Source of the DNA: Ianthella basta
Taxonomy: Eukaryota; Porifera; Demospongiae; Verongiida; Ianthellidae
NCBI GenBank assembly: GCA_964019415.1
Contig: OZ025869.1
Coordinates: forward strand, 14,221,919 to 14,285,918
DNA length: 64,000 nt
Direction of reading: 5' to 3'
Shown: in pieces, positions 22,912-56,210 of the stretch
Layout of the letters: each line of letters starts with the position of its first letter
Position numbering within the stretch: the first letter of the stretch is position 1
Notes under the pieces: generated by a model
Database searches by the model: none
What the model saw: the letters and a program-made list of their open reading frames with translations, nothing else
What the model was told of the DNA's origin: nothing
Position numbers and translations under genes: made by a program

Positions 22912-23145
22912 TCAAAGTTCATCAATCAGTTTGTAGTCAGAGCCAAGACTGAGCAGTGAAGCTTCACTCTCCACGTCAAAAGAGGGCAGGGACCTGGCAG
23001 AGGAAGACAGCCACTGGTCCAAAGAGTAGGCTTGTCCCTTTGAGTTGGCAGGCTCAAACAAAGGGAGAAGTGATAAAGGGCGTGTATGATTAGCAGGTGG
23101 AGGCAGCCACTGCTCAATGCTGTCATCCTTACTAGACAGACACAT
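22912..23145 (-). pseudogene. Inverted, rearranged partial copy of the WL-repeat gene
   Basis: The minus-strand ORF from ATG 23145 to TGA 22912 (77 aa) reproduces the last quarter of the protein at 23474-24394. It has SIEQWLPPPANH, a second site LDQWLSSSAR, and the C-terminus SLLSLGSDYKLIDEL. Sequence 22908-23134 is the inverted match of about 24172-24401. Directly next to it, 23136-23175 matches 23848-23885 in direct orientation (ACGGACACTTCTCCGC-type word), so two parts of the gene are joined in opposite orientation. It lacks the first three quarters of the gene and is probably a pseudogene, though the frame is open and could be expressed from a divergent promoter. Confidence 0.8.
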
Positions 23146-23186
23146 TGACGGACACTTCTCCGCCGTTCTAATCTCATGGTTCCAAT

Positions 23187-23214
23187 CTCTAGCTTCCAAG
23201 TTGGAAGCTAGAGG
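23187..23214. promoter_or_regulatory. Short perfect hairpin upstream of WL-repeat gene 1
   Basis: CTCTAGCTTCCAA and TTGGAAGCTAGAG are exact reverse complements separated by one base. The hairpin sits between the inverted partial copy and the gene 1 promoter; function unknown. It may mark a rearrangement junction. Confidence 0.5.
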
Positions 23215-23263
23215 TTAGAATTTGACACTCACGTGCGACGTCTCCAAATTGGCGGCCGCGTTA

Positions 23264-23362
23264 CCTAAGCGCCCTAAGGGAGCGTCTAGAGAAAGGATGA
23301 AAGACTAGTGTTGCGTTGGGGATGTACCAGCCGCGGACTACCACAGGGCCTTAGCTATATAG
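23264..23362 (+). promoter_or_regulatory. Putative promoter of WL-repeat gene 1
   Basis: CCTAAGCGCCC at 23264-23274, followed 7 bp later by GCGTCT, is shared with the promoter of gene 2 (25450). A TATATAG box is at 23356-23362, 112 bp before the last base preceding the ATG. The spacing is similar in both genes. The shared motif in otherwise diverged flanks suggests a common regulator. Confidence 0.5.
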
Positions 23363-23473
23363 CCTGCCATATCAGGGAGGTCACAGGCACAGTCGGTTCT
23401 AGACGTTTCTGTTTCGTCACAAGTCGTGAGTGGTCACTTTGTTTACGAGGGCAGCTGGAAGTGATTCGTGGAG

Positions 23474-24394
23474 ATGTCTAGCGTAGAGTATGAACAGTGG
23501 TTGTACCGCGGTGACAGCACGCGCGACGAACTGCTGGTTGTCAAGGAAAGGACGGACACTAGACCCAAACAAGACGGAGATTCGCGCAAGGAATACGAGG
23601 TCGTCCGCTCATGGCTCGAATACACGCAGAGCGAGACTTGGCTGATGGGAGACTCGCGCGTGTCCGACCAGGCGTCCACACAGAGCGCTCTTCCCCGTGA
23701 ACACCAGGTGGCCGTTACTCTTTCCAAGGGTGAGATGGAGAAGTGGCTTATTCCCCCCACGGCTGACACGCTAGCTGGACAGCTGGAAGCGAAACTACTC
23801 ATTTCATTCGAGAATACCCCATGGCTGATGTCATGCGCTCCAGATGACGACGGACACATCGACGGACACTTCTCCGCTGTTCTCTCCAGTCCTAACACCC
23901 AATGGCTGTGTAAGCGGGGTGCTGGCGAGCTTGACAAGTGGCTATCGCAACCAAAGAAGCGTCGCTTATCCCCCACAACCTCTTGTGACCCTCTTTCCAG
24001 CTGGAAAACTTTCCAAGAGAGTGTCAACTGGAGCCCCCCACTGCTTGATATGGAACACAAGAGTGTTTTCAGTGGATCGGACATAACCCCAGAGATTGAT
24101 ACTACAGGTGGAGAAGAGGGCAAACTACTAACTTCTCCATCAGTTGGGCCTGCTTCCCTCCCTCTCCCTTCTAGTAAGGATGACAGCATTGAGCAGTGGC
24201 TGCCTCCGCCTGCTAATCATGCACGCCCTTTATCACTTCTCCCTTTGTTTGAGCCTGCCAACCCAAAGGGACAAGCCCACTCTTTGGAGCAGTGGCTGTC
24301 TTCCTCTGCCAGGTCCCTGCCCTCTTTTGACGTGGAGAGTGAAGCTTCACTGCTCAGTCTTGGCTCTGACTACGAACTGATTGATGAACTTTGA
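23474..24394 (+). CDS. WL-repeat protein 1 (306 aa), NCOA4-like candidate
   Basis: Intronless. The start is the ATG in CGTGGAGATGTCT; gene 2 has its ATG in the same context (CGTGAAGATG). The protein has spaced Trp-Leu motifs at W9, W47, W56, W91, W117, W144, W156, W242 and W274, typically acidic or polar residues then WL. A basic KKRR stretch is at 161-164. The acidic, Ser-rich C-terminus ends SLGSDYELIDEL; YELI (300-303) fits the LC3-interacting-region pattern aromatic-x-x-aliphatic with a preceding Asp. As I recall human NCOA4, it carries about a dozen similar WL motifs, and the ferritin-binding one reads SEWLIRPP; here GEMEKWLIPP is at 87-95. NCOA4's N-terminal coiled coil is absent. Assignment to an NCOA4-like selective-autophagy receptor is inference; a generic WL short-motif protein is the alternative. 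Confidence 0.8.
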   Translation: MSSVEYEQWLYRGDSTRDELLVVKERTDTRPKQDGDSRKEYEVVRSWLEYTQSETWLMGDSRVSDQASTQSALPREHQVAVTLSKGEMEKWLIPPTADTLAGQLEAKLLISFENTPWLMSCAPDDDGHIDGHFSAVLSSPNTQWLCKRGAGELDKWLSQPKKRRLSPTTSCDPLSSWKTFQESVNWSPPLLDMEHKSVFSGSDITPEIDTTGGEEGKLLTSPSVGPASLPLPSSKDDSIEQWLPPPANHARPLSLLPLFEPANPKGQAHSLEQWLSSSARSLPSFDVESEASLLSLGSDYELIDEL

Positions 24395-25440
24395 GCAGGT
24401 TCAAAATGCTGCACGTTACACAACTATATCTGCTCACACATGCACTTTGGTATATGTATGCATTATATTTGCTGTACATAATGTCCAAAACCTAAGTGCA
24501 GGAGTATGCTGGTTGTATATTATAATAGCAAAGTGTTTGTGCAAGATACCGTAGTATATATTACCTACCATTCAATGGTGTACCCACTGCAGCTGAATGC
24601 ATCAGCTGTAGCTAATACTTGGCTACAAGTTACTGATTGCCCATAGTGTGCCATCATCCACATGTTGCAGCGTCCATTTCCTTCCAAACTAACTGTAATC
24701 CAATTATAATAGAAACTGAATAGACTGCCCTATACACTGCTAAATGCGGTTAACTCAATAGGTCCCTTTCATGATCATTGGTTGGGAAGAAGCTGCATAT
24801 GATCAGATCACGAGGTGGTGCACGTGTCACTACCCACTCTTATACCCCGTATTAGTAATACATCATTGAAGAAAGAGATAGAAACTGAATGCACGTGTAC
24901 AATTAAATCTAGGCCAATGTCCAATGCACTAATTCTGTGTAACTGTAGCTAGCTATGCATGTTCACTGTGTCATTGGTTTAGGAGATTGACCTATACTGC
25001 TGTATACATCATGTTGTCCATGGAGCATGGGGCCTCATTTCACAAGGGAGCGCATTACTGTGACCTTGAGAAGTGCTGAGTCGGCAACACACTAAATGTA
25101 GCTACACTAGTATATCTAGCTACAATGGTCAAAAGTCAAAGGATGATTGCAGGGGTCTGCATGAGTGTAAATGGTTGAAGGTGATGGGGTGAGCAGCAAA
25201 GGTTGAGTGTTGAAGGTGAAGGCCTGGCTAGTGGGCAGTGACCCATTTTAGCTACCAGATGCTATCTCTATCCCTGTCTCTTGAGCCTCTATTTTCTATG
25301 ATGCAATGGCTGAATATGGTCTGGGCCTGATCAGCTGAGACTGAGCTGAAGCTAGTAGTGGGTTGGGGAACACGTGCTCGGCCCAGTGCCGGGTATATGA
25401 TAATAGATCAGACCTGAAACACTATAGGTACACTCGCCCG
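24395..25440. other. Intergenic, between the WL-repeat paralogs
   Basis: I see no ORF, transposon end or tandem array. No canonical AATAAA lies near the end of gene 1. Sequence is AT-richer than the genes. Confidence 0.5.
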
Positions 25441-25449
25441 TCCTCATTG

Positions 25450-25585
25450 CCTAAGCGCCCCGAGTGCGCGTCTTGTGGCAGGAAAATGTATAGTATATGA
25501 ATATTGCGGACGGTAAGTTTCCGACTAACGGCTAAGCCACAGAGGACCACCTGGCGGGCGGATCGATCCGGCTGGACTATAAAAG
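25450..25585 (+). promoter_or_regulatory. Putative promoter of WL-repeat gene 2 with TATA box
   Basis: CCTAAGCGCCC at 25450-25460 with GCGTCT shortly after matches gene 1. A textbook TATAAAAG is at 25578-25585, 97 bp before the ATG at 25682. A strong TATA box suggests inducible or tissue-restricted expression, which is inference. Confidence 0.65.
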
Positions 25586-25681
25586 GTCGAGTGTAGCAGT
25601 TTAGCCGTCGTCCGTTTCATCTCAAGCGCGATTGTTTACATTCCTCCCGAAGGAACGGCTAGCTACAGACAGTTCGTGAAG

Positions 25682-26479
25682 ATGCCTGGCGAGCAGTATA
25701 CGCAGTGGTTGCTTGGCGGTGACGGGGGGCACGACGAACCGCTGGTTGTCAGCGAAGAAAACTACATGGATCCAGAAGAAGACGGAGATTTTCCGAAGGA
25801 CTACGAGGCCATTCGCTACTGGATCGAATACTCCAACAGCAAGAATTGGCTGATGGAAACCGCTCGCGTGCCGGACGAGGGGTCAACGCAGAGCGCTCTT
25901 CCCCGCGAGCACCAAGTGGCCGTTACTCTTCCCAGGGGCGAGATGGAGAAGTGGCTTATTCGCCCCGCTGCGGACACACTTGCTGGGCAGCTGGAAACGA
26001 AGCTGCTCGTCTCGTCCGAGAATGCCCCGTGGTTGATGTCATGCGCTCCGAAAGATGACGAAATCGGAAAGTTCTCCGCCATTCTGTGCACCCCTAACGC
26101 CCAGTGGCTGAGCAAGGCGGAGTATGAACAGCTTGCGAAGTGGATAATGGGACCAAAGTCCTCATGTGACCCACTCACGGGCTGGAAAACTTTCCAGGAG
26201 ACCGTGGACTGGAACGTGGATTCTGCGGGCGACGAAGAGAGCAGCTCCCTTCCCCTCGGCGTCGGCTACGGCTACCATGCTCAGGACGACAACAAGAAGT
26301 GGCTGCTTTCGTCCAGTGCACCCTCCTATTCGTCTCTCCCATTATTCGGGAGTACTAACCCACTGGAAGAAGAGTACGGTCTCGATCAATCTTCCAGAGC
26401 TCATGTCACCTTTGACACGGAGAGTGAAAGTTCCTTGATGACCCTGGGCTCTGAATATGAATTGGTTGATGAGCTTTGA
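25682..26479 (+). CDS. WL-repeat protein 2 (265 aa), paralog of the gene at 23474
   Basis: Intronless, same strand as gene 1, 1.3 kb downstream. Collinear with gene 1: W9, W47 (WI), W56, W91, W117, W142, W154 (WI) and W207. The most conserved block is STQSALPREHQVAVTL (68-83), followed by GEMEKWLIRPAADTLAGQLE (86-105), and then ENAPWLMSCAP. Its WLIRPA is closer than gene 1's WLIPPT to the WLIRPP I recall from the ferritin-binding site of human NCOA4. The basic KKRR stretch and the last WL of gene 1 are absent. The C-terminus SLMTLGSEYELVDEL keeps the LIR-like YELV. The codons are GC-richer than in gene 1. Same functional inference and same caution as for gene 1. Confidence 0.8.
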   Translation: MPGEQYTQWLLGGDGGHDEPLVVSEENYMDPEEDGDFPKDYEAIRYWIEYSNSKNWLMETARVPDEGSTQSALPREHQVAVTLPRGEMEKWLIRPAADTLAGQLETKLLVSSENAPWLMSCAPKDDEIGKFSAILCTPNAQWLSKAEYEQLAKWIMGPKSSCDPLTGWKTFQETVDWNVDSAGDEESSSLPLGVGYGYHAQDDNKKWLLSSSAPSYSSLPLFGSTNPLEEEYGLDQSSRAHVTFDTESESSLMTLGSEYELVDEL

Positions 26480-29016
26480 GCAGCTTCTTCACATGCAGTG
26501 TTGCTCATTCCGTAGTTATGCTTCAGTTGTGTAGGCCTTGCAGTCATTTAAAACTCAAGTCACCTATAATTTTCCACAGAGCAGTTATATCAATCAGTCA
26601 ACATTTTAAAATGCTGTTTGTAGTGTGTACAAGTGTTATTCATTCTTACAAGCTGTACAAGGGAGTCAGTTAAACGTATGGGTGCACATACATACAGCTG
26701 TACACACCTACGGATGGGAGATATGCAGGAGTGGGATGTACGTGGCAATGTAAACAAAGTGACTTCCGTGCAGCTGTGCACAGCCTGTGCCAATGATGAT
26801 TTGCTGTGACGAAGAGTACCGCATCAAATGAAGTTGATAAAGTATGAAAAATGCGGTGAAAAACAACATTAGAACATCTGTGCATGCATATAGCTAGTTG
26901 GTACAACAGAGGGAAATGCTTGTGACAGCATGTTATAATAGAGAAGCTCAACAGAAGAGGATGGCATCGTTCAATGAGTAATCACATTGATCATGCACAT
27001 GGAAATGTCTGACAATTCCCTTGACTAGCCAATTCAATCCCAATTTTATTTGCGTCGAAAAACCTTGCCAACAACCTCCACACAACGGTTTTGTGAAGGC
27101 ACTGTCCGTTAGCCTATGAATGTGACATCCTTGTGACATTTACTGAAAATGTCTGACAGCGTTGTATTACATCACGCTTCTTGAGGGTTTCACTAGGACG
27201 CATCAATCAATACTTTACGGTTATCCTAGACTTTGTCCTCCTTTGTCCTCAGGTACACACCTAGCTGCAATTTTCCAGGTTTTAAAGGTGACTTCACGAT
27301 AGCAAGGTCTTGTCAGGTCATGTGCATATCACATGTTATTGCTCACATTCTCAGGCCAGGGCTGCACAGTTAGCTAGGAATTCACACGCACCAGCTGTGT
27401 ATCCGTCCAACCGTGAATGTAAAATGATTCTACCATATCCCACGTAGTGCTTTGTAGATAGGTAGATTGTAGATACACTACTACACATTTTTAGTATGTA
27501 GAGTATGCAGTCACCATCACGTGCTTGCCTGTCCTTATAATTGTGCTCATTATAGCTAGTCATTTTGATAGGCAAGGGATATGACTATAACATAGATTGC
27601 TCTAAATAAAATGCTGGCAGCGTCTTCTGACAGGTGCTATAGTCTCGTTGTGAGTGAATGTGAGAGCAACTCCTTTGACCCTCTGCAAGCTGTGTCAGTG
27701 CTATATGTCTACCATGCCCTGGACCACAACATGGACAAGTGACTGCTATCTCGTCTGGTGCATCAGCTTTAATTTTCATTGATACCTCCTTTTGTTCATG
27801 CAGGCCTACCACCGGTATATAGCAGGATGATGTGCTCGAACTCAATCACGGATTGAGGTCCAATTATTGATGGATGGGACAGCTGGGCCCGATACAGTTG
27901 GTGGATATGGTCATATATGGGGTTGAGACAGTACATGGCCGTGCATGATGACATTAATTGTATGTGTGCACATGTGTATGTATGTGCACGACTATATATA
28001 TGATGCAGTTGTGTGCATATGCATATAATTATATGACTGTACACATTGTGTGTCACACTGCATATGTGCTCAATGTTGTGATAGCCTTGCAAGTGAACAG
28101 ATTACACTCCTATCCACTGAAACCATGGGCTTAATAACCCAGGAGAACCCAGGTTAAATACCCACTTGCACCCATGTGTGTCCATTGCATGATTTGTGCT
28201 GAATCACTTAACCCCATCTATGCCAATTAAACCAAACCTTGGATTACTACATATATAACACAACACTATATATGAATACCACTATTGCACATGGGCTGAA
28301 AGTGAGGCAAGTATAATCATAGGTAGCCGTGGTGTTTTAGTCATTGTTAGGTAATATAACATAATGAACATTGTACAGTCATGCATATATGCATTGCATA
28401 TCACCGTGTACCACACAGTGCAAGTTGCGATAAATTTTGTACATCAGTACATGTGTGGCAATGCAAGCTACTGTAGGAAAAGATCAAAGCAGATCGCAGC
28501 TGCAGAGGGTGACCACTACAAGTACAAGTAAAGTGTTTGTGGTGGTACGTTGATAACGGAAAGTAACCAGCTAGTGTAAGCATGTTACTGCAGCCCGGGG
28601 TCAGAACACCAAAACATGCACTCTCAAATCACGAAATACGTACAGAAACATTGCGGCAACATGCAGAGCTAATGCTATGACTCGTGTGAACAGACAGAGG
28701 TTGTGCATTGCATGAACCAACTCTAAATCACACACTGTTGTATACATACTTAGAGGCTTACAGTAAGCACGAGTTCTAACATGCACTTCACATGCACACT
28801 ATACTATGATTATACCAATCCATATAGTATACAGTGTATACAGCACCAATTCACTAAAATTGTTATGTACCTGTTATAATATGTATAAATGTGCACATGG
28901 GTATGACACAATAAGTAGACTTATACATACACAGTTCACAATATGTGGCATAACCTGAAAAGAGTTACAATAATTGTGTGTGTGTGTGTGCTGCATACAC
29001 ACATTGACCTCATCTT
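26480..29016. other. Intergenic stretch without a recognisable gene
   Basis: No exon-like ORF, repeat array or RNA gene could be supported. It is AT-rich with many ATGTAC/GTACAT words, and separates WL-repeat gene 2 from the 3' end of gene B on the other strand (tail to tail). Confidence 0.5.
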
Positions 29017-52229
<23,213 letters not shown>

Positions 52230-52675
52230 CTGTATGGAATGTGTGTGTGTACATGTTGTGTGTGTGCAGCACAACAAAGTCACAATGGCACGATAATCTG
52301 TGCTAAGACTGTTTAAGTATGAACAACTAACATTTCATATTTAATACTAGACTGCAGCAATTGCAACATTGTAAGGTAGATGAGTGCTCTTCAGCAAACT
52401 GTTGCCGACTATAAGCGCAATAATACATCAGCTATTTCACATTGTTGAATTATAGATAGAGGATTTTCCTCTATCTATGGTCGAATTAAATAGCACTTTG
52501 TGGTATCATCGCATGCAATTGCGCAAAATAACTGTGAACAACACAAATTCAGGGGCTGAATAAAGTTGCAAGCGCATTCAGTTGATAGAAGTACGTTATA
52601 GTAACATGTATGCGTGCACCACCAACCATTGTCCTTTTGTTGAGAGACACAAAGTATCGCTGCAGCGGTACTCAC

Positions 52676-52844
52676 ACACGACTAGGTAGACATGTTGTTA
52701 GGCGCGCGTTGTCATGGTAACGCTACATTCCATTTCCGCCCACCTGTTTCCTGGTTTACAGAGGGCAGGAGCCTGTTACAGTACAGTACGAAGATTCGCT
52801 GACGCTTGCTGCTTGCCAGTTGAAGTTACCCTTGGGATCCCATC
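52676..52844. promoter_or_regulatory. Possible divergent promoter region
   Basis: CpG-rich compared with its flanks (GGCGCGCGTTGTC at about 52701). On the minus strand GTGAGTACC near 52676 could be the donor of a 5'-UTR exon of gene B. On the plus strand an ATG with good context is at 52845. The evidence is position and composition only. Confidence 0.35.
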
Positions 52845-52881
52845 ATGGCTTTTCCCCTCGTCACATCTGTGACTGCCTCGA
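52845..52881 (+). CDS. Possible first coding exon of a plus-strand gene
   Basis: ATG in CCATCATGG opens MAFPLVTSVTAS and reaches a donor-like A|GTACGTG at 52882. Unspliced, it would stop after 30 codons. No second exon could be identified downstream, so this is tentative. Confidence 0.25.
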
Positions 52882-52899
52882 GTACGTGTTGTCCCTTTC

Positions 52900-55320
52900 A
52901 GCTGGCAGTCGTATCTGTAGCTGTCTTATTTAGCTAAGACTTTCACTGCGTGGTCTGCTAGCTACACGTGGAAACAATGTTCTAAAGGCTTTCTCAGGTT
53001 TGTACATGTATTATGTGCTTTTATTTGTGTTCAGTTGATATGTCCGTGCTAAGTACGTCACCAGAAGCTATGAAAAACTTTGTGAAAGTGTTCTAGCGTC
53101 ATTTTTGAGATGTTGGCTTGAGCATAGAGCAACTGTTCCTAATGGTGGATACCCTGCGTGTTGTTCCTGTTTGCACCCCGGTAGGCTGGCTGCTTTAGAC
53201 CAGTGACTGTCTTGTGCAGTGCCCTCACCTCATTAAAGCAAATCCTCTTTACACTACACTAGGCCGTGTTTCATATCCTGGCAAGGAAACCACCTGTATT
53301 CCTCGCCCACTTCTTCTTGTAATGCATTATCCTTACTGTGTATTAGCACACCTCCACCATTTGGAGCTACGTATGTGGTGTGTCCAGTGCTGTTTGGAGA
53401 ACTTGCTTTCTCCACTCCTTTTGTGTAGTATTTGTGAAGTATTCCCTGGGGTATAAGTGGTACATTCTGTGATGCAGCATGCACAAGATTCGTCTCCTAC
53501 ACACCACTTGGCTGTCTCCATGCTGCAGTAGTCAATGCCACGTTTCTACACCGTCTGTTTAGGAAAATTGTTGAAGTGAGTGATGGCATTGTACACAGTG
53601 CATTGTACTCTGATGTCATGTTTAGTACATGTATACACACAATATGTCATGTATGAGGAGTTTGGGTGCTTTTACTTCTCTACTGTGTAATGTAGTAAAA
53701 CAGAACCCTATATCTCATCCAAATTTACGTATTTACGTTTTTATTTACTTATGTACATGGGATAGTTGGTGTAGTAGTGTGTAGTGTGGACAGTGTTCTT
53801 CGATTCCATTTATGTAGCCGTTAGTATACTGTTACCAAACACTAGTATGAGTTGAACTCTGCTGAAGTGTGTGGTGTGTGTACAGTTGTCACCTTGTTGT
53901 CATACTGTAGTGCTGGCAATACTATCAGTATTACCACTAGTTGTATCTATTCTGATATGAAAGAAGATCTCCTCAGTGTTATTGTATTGGGTCCCAATTC
54001 AGGCAATGATTAAGGTGCTGTCTCTAGTCAGCAGGCTTTGTCTTCAGTAGAATCAGCACACTTCAGCATTCCAATTGTGGGAATTCTGCATACTTGTCAC
54101 CTCATTAGCACATTAGCATGGACACAGTTGTCTGTATGGTTCCAGGTTGCAGTCTGAAAGGGTCAGTCTCTTGAACTGACCTACTTACTTCAAGTCCATA
54201 TATTCTCCATAGCTTATTATTGTGTAGTCTGCATGCGATTGCACAATTGGGGCTGGGCATGATAATACGTAGACCTGCCATACCCTAAATATCCTGTACC
54301 ATTCTTTGTTAAGATTGTACCCAAAGTACACTTGTCTATTCTATTAGCTGCTATTAAACACATCCTTAGGCCCCACATGACTAGGCAACATATATGTACA
54401 TATCACCCTTGTTTGGATCAGCCACCTTAGTGCACAGAATTGCCATGCAGCAGAGCTAACTTTGTTAGGTACATAGCTTGCATGGTATTTCCTTTCCTTT
54501 CCTTCACCTGCATCCATACACGTGTATGGCACACATGTATGGCTTCTGATGACAGGACAGATTGGTACCATGATGTAGTTGTGTGTAGGTAGCCAGGAGA
54601 AGAATGATATGAAACCTTTGTTTGTCCATGTGAAGGTTCGAAAACACAACTTGGCTCAAATGAGTGTGTTTGAGCAGTTGAAGTAGTACTTTCATTATGT
54701 TCACTGCCCTTGTGTATACATGTGCATGGATTGTCCTGTCTGGTGGTAACCCTCTCTGAAATCAGGCTACGTACATACCGGTATGTAGCAAGCTAAGTGT
54801 CTATTGTCAAGTCATACCGGAATGTATATTCATGGAATGAGCAGAATTATTAATGCATATTGCTGTATAGTACACCTTTGTATGCCACATGGCCATACAG
54901 CTTAGTGGCACCTGTACAAAGGGAAGCCACTAATGGTTTCCTTCATGTAGCAGTGTGTGGCACTGTCCATCTTGTCACCAATGTGTACACTGTACATACT
55001 TTGATGTCCATTGCAAATTATGTATGAATTGTATATAAACTGTACATATAGTCCACTGTACATACTCAGTGTAATTACAGCCATTACAAAACATGCATTG
55101 GTATGTTTTGTGGAGTAAATATCTGTATCTCCTACATGTATGCCATACCACTTCACTACTAACAGGACTTTTCAGTTGCAATACAGCCTAGATCATTGTC
55201 AGTGACAATGGTACTATGAAAATACAAAGCTTAAAAGCTACGTATAATTATGTGAATGTATGTCACTCAAGTTTACAGCCACAAACACCAGTATCAATGG
55301 ACACCTGAACAGCTTATTTT
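52900..55320. other. Non-coding stretch without a recognisable gene
   Basis: A 40-bp word GGTGGTAACCCTCTCTGAAA, TCAGGCTACGTACATACCGG at about 54743-54782 recurs at 56878-56918, next to the right end of a TIR element. Otherwise nothing supported. Confidence 0.5.
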
Positions 55321-55340
55321 ACTTTCAGATGTTAATACTC

Positions 55341-55841
55341 TCAAGTGATCCTTCCTGACACAAATTCCTGTGTAGGTGGGGGATTCTTCGCAGCTACTAT
55401 TGGCAGCCAACTGTTTGGCATGATTTCACCGTCCTCAATTTGGCACCCACAAGCAATATTTGAGGTGAAAGCCACTGGCGTGTTCAGTATGGTTGTCTCT
55501 GGTTGTGGCAGCAATTGGGGTATGTAATAGAGTGTGGTGTGTCCGTGTGTGTCCATCACTCCAAACTCATTCTCTGCTCCACTGCTGGGTTCGGTTGTAT
55601 CACTTGTCTGGTAAGGTGTACTCTGACCCATCCTCCACCTCCACCCCACATTGCCGAACACCACCTCATTCTCCTCACAAATGAAGGGAATTGTAAGCAG
55701 TCTGTTACACACTAGCAGGTCATTACCTCCTTGAGTAGCCTGTGTTGGGAGAAGGATGATGTCTTCCAGGTCGTTAATGTTGTTCATTATATTCCTTGTT
55801 GCAAAGTATGGGTCTGTCGTTGGAGGCCTTTTCTCTGCCAT
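55341..55841 (-). CDS. Unassigned 166-codon ORF
   Basis: ATG at 55841 (ACAATGGCAG, with acceptor-like CCCTCAG four to five bases upstream) opens MAEKRPPTTDPYFATRNIMN and the stop is at 55341. The ORF has balanced composition with five Cys, GNVGWRWRMGQ and TTLYYIPQLLPQPE followed by SNIACGCQIEDGE. The spacing of Cys, Trp and Tyr-Cys is loosely like an Ig-type domain, but not enough to assign one. No poly(A) signal was seen close downstream, so it may be one exon of a larger gene. Length is well above chance for this AT-rich region. Confidence 0.45.
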   Translation of the reverse strand: MAEKRPPTTDPYFATRNIMNNINDLEDIILLPTQATQGGNDLLVCNRLLTIPFICEENEVVFGNVGWRWRMGQSTPYQTSDTTEPSSGAENEFGVMDTHGHTTLYYIPQLLPQPETTILNTPVAFTSNIACGCQIEDGEIMPNSWLPIVAAKNPPPTQEFVSGRIT

Positions 55842-56210
55842 TGTACCTGAGGGGTTGAAGGGAAAGAGCCCCAGTGTGTGTTGTGACAGTATGTTGGTGG
55901 GACATTGTACATCAGCGGCAGTGTACTTAAATGGGTTAGGATGGACTCAGGATGCATTTGATGTGGCAATGACAATGGCTAATCTTTGCAAATCTTATTT
56001 GTGGACACTTTAATAACCCCATGAAATACTGGAAGAAGATTATCACATTGTGTTTTTGTGTGCACAGCATTTGTTCAGTTACAAATTAAAAAAGTCACCA
56101 TCCGCTCTTGTGCTCTCGTCACTATTAATTGATAATTTTATTTCTTGCAACTAATGATAGTAAATATGATCCAACACGTGAGCTGGGTTATAAAAGTAAT
56201 GTAGCATTCA

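Noticed and set aside
23443-24189. 248-codon minus-strand ORF opposite WL-repeat gene 1
   Set aside because: It is the antisense shadow of the conserved plus-strand gene. Only the plus-strand frame is kept in the paralog.
23380-25682. Iron-responsive element in the 5' leaders of the WL-repeat genes
   Set aside because: I looked for CAGTGN loops with a bulged C and five-base-pair stems and found none before either ATG.
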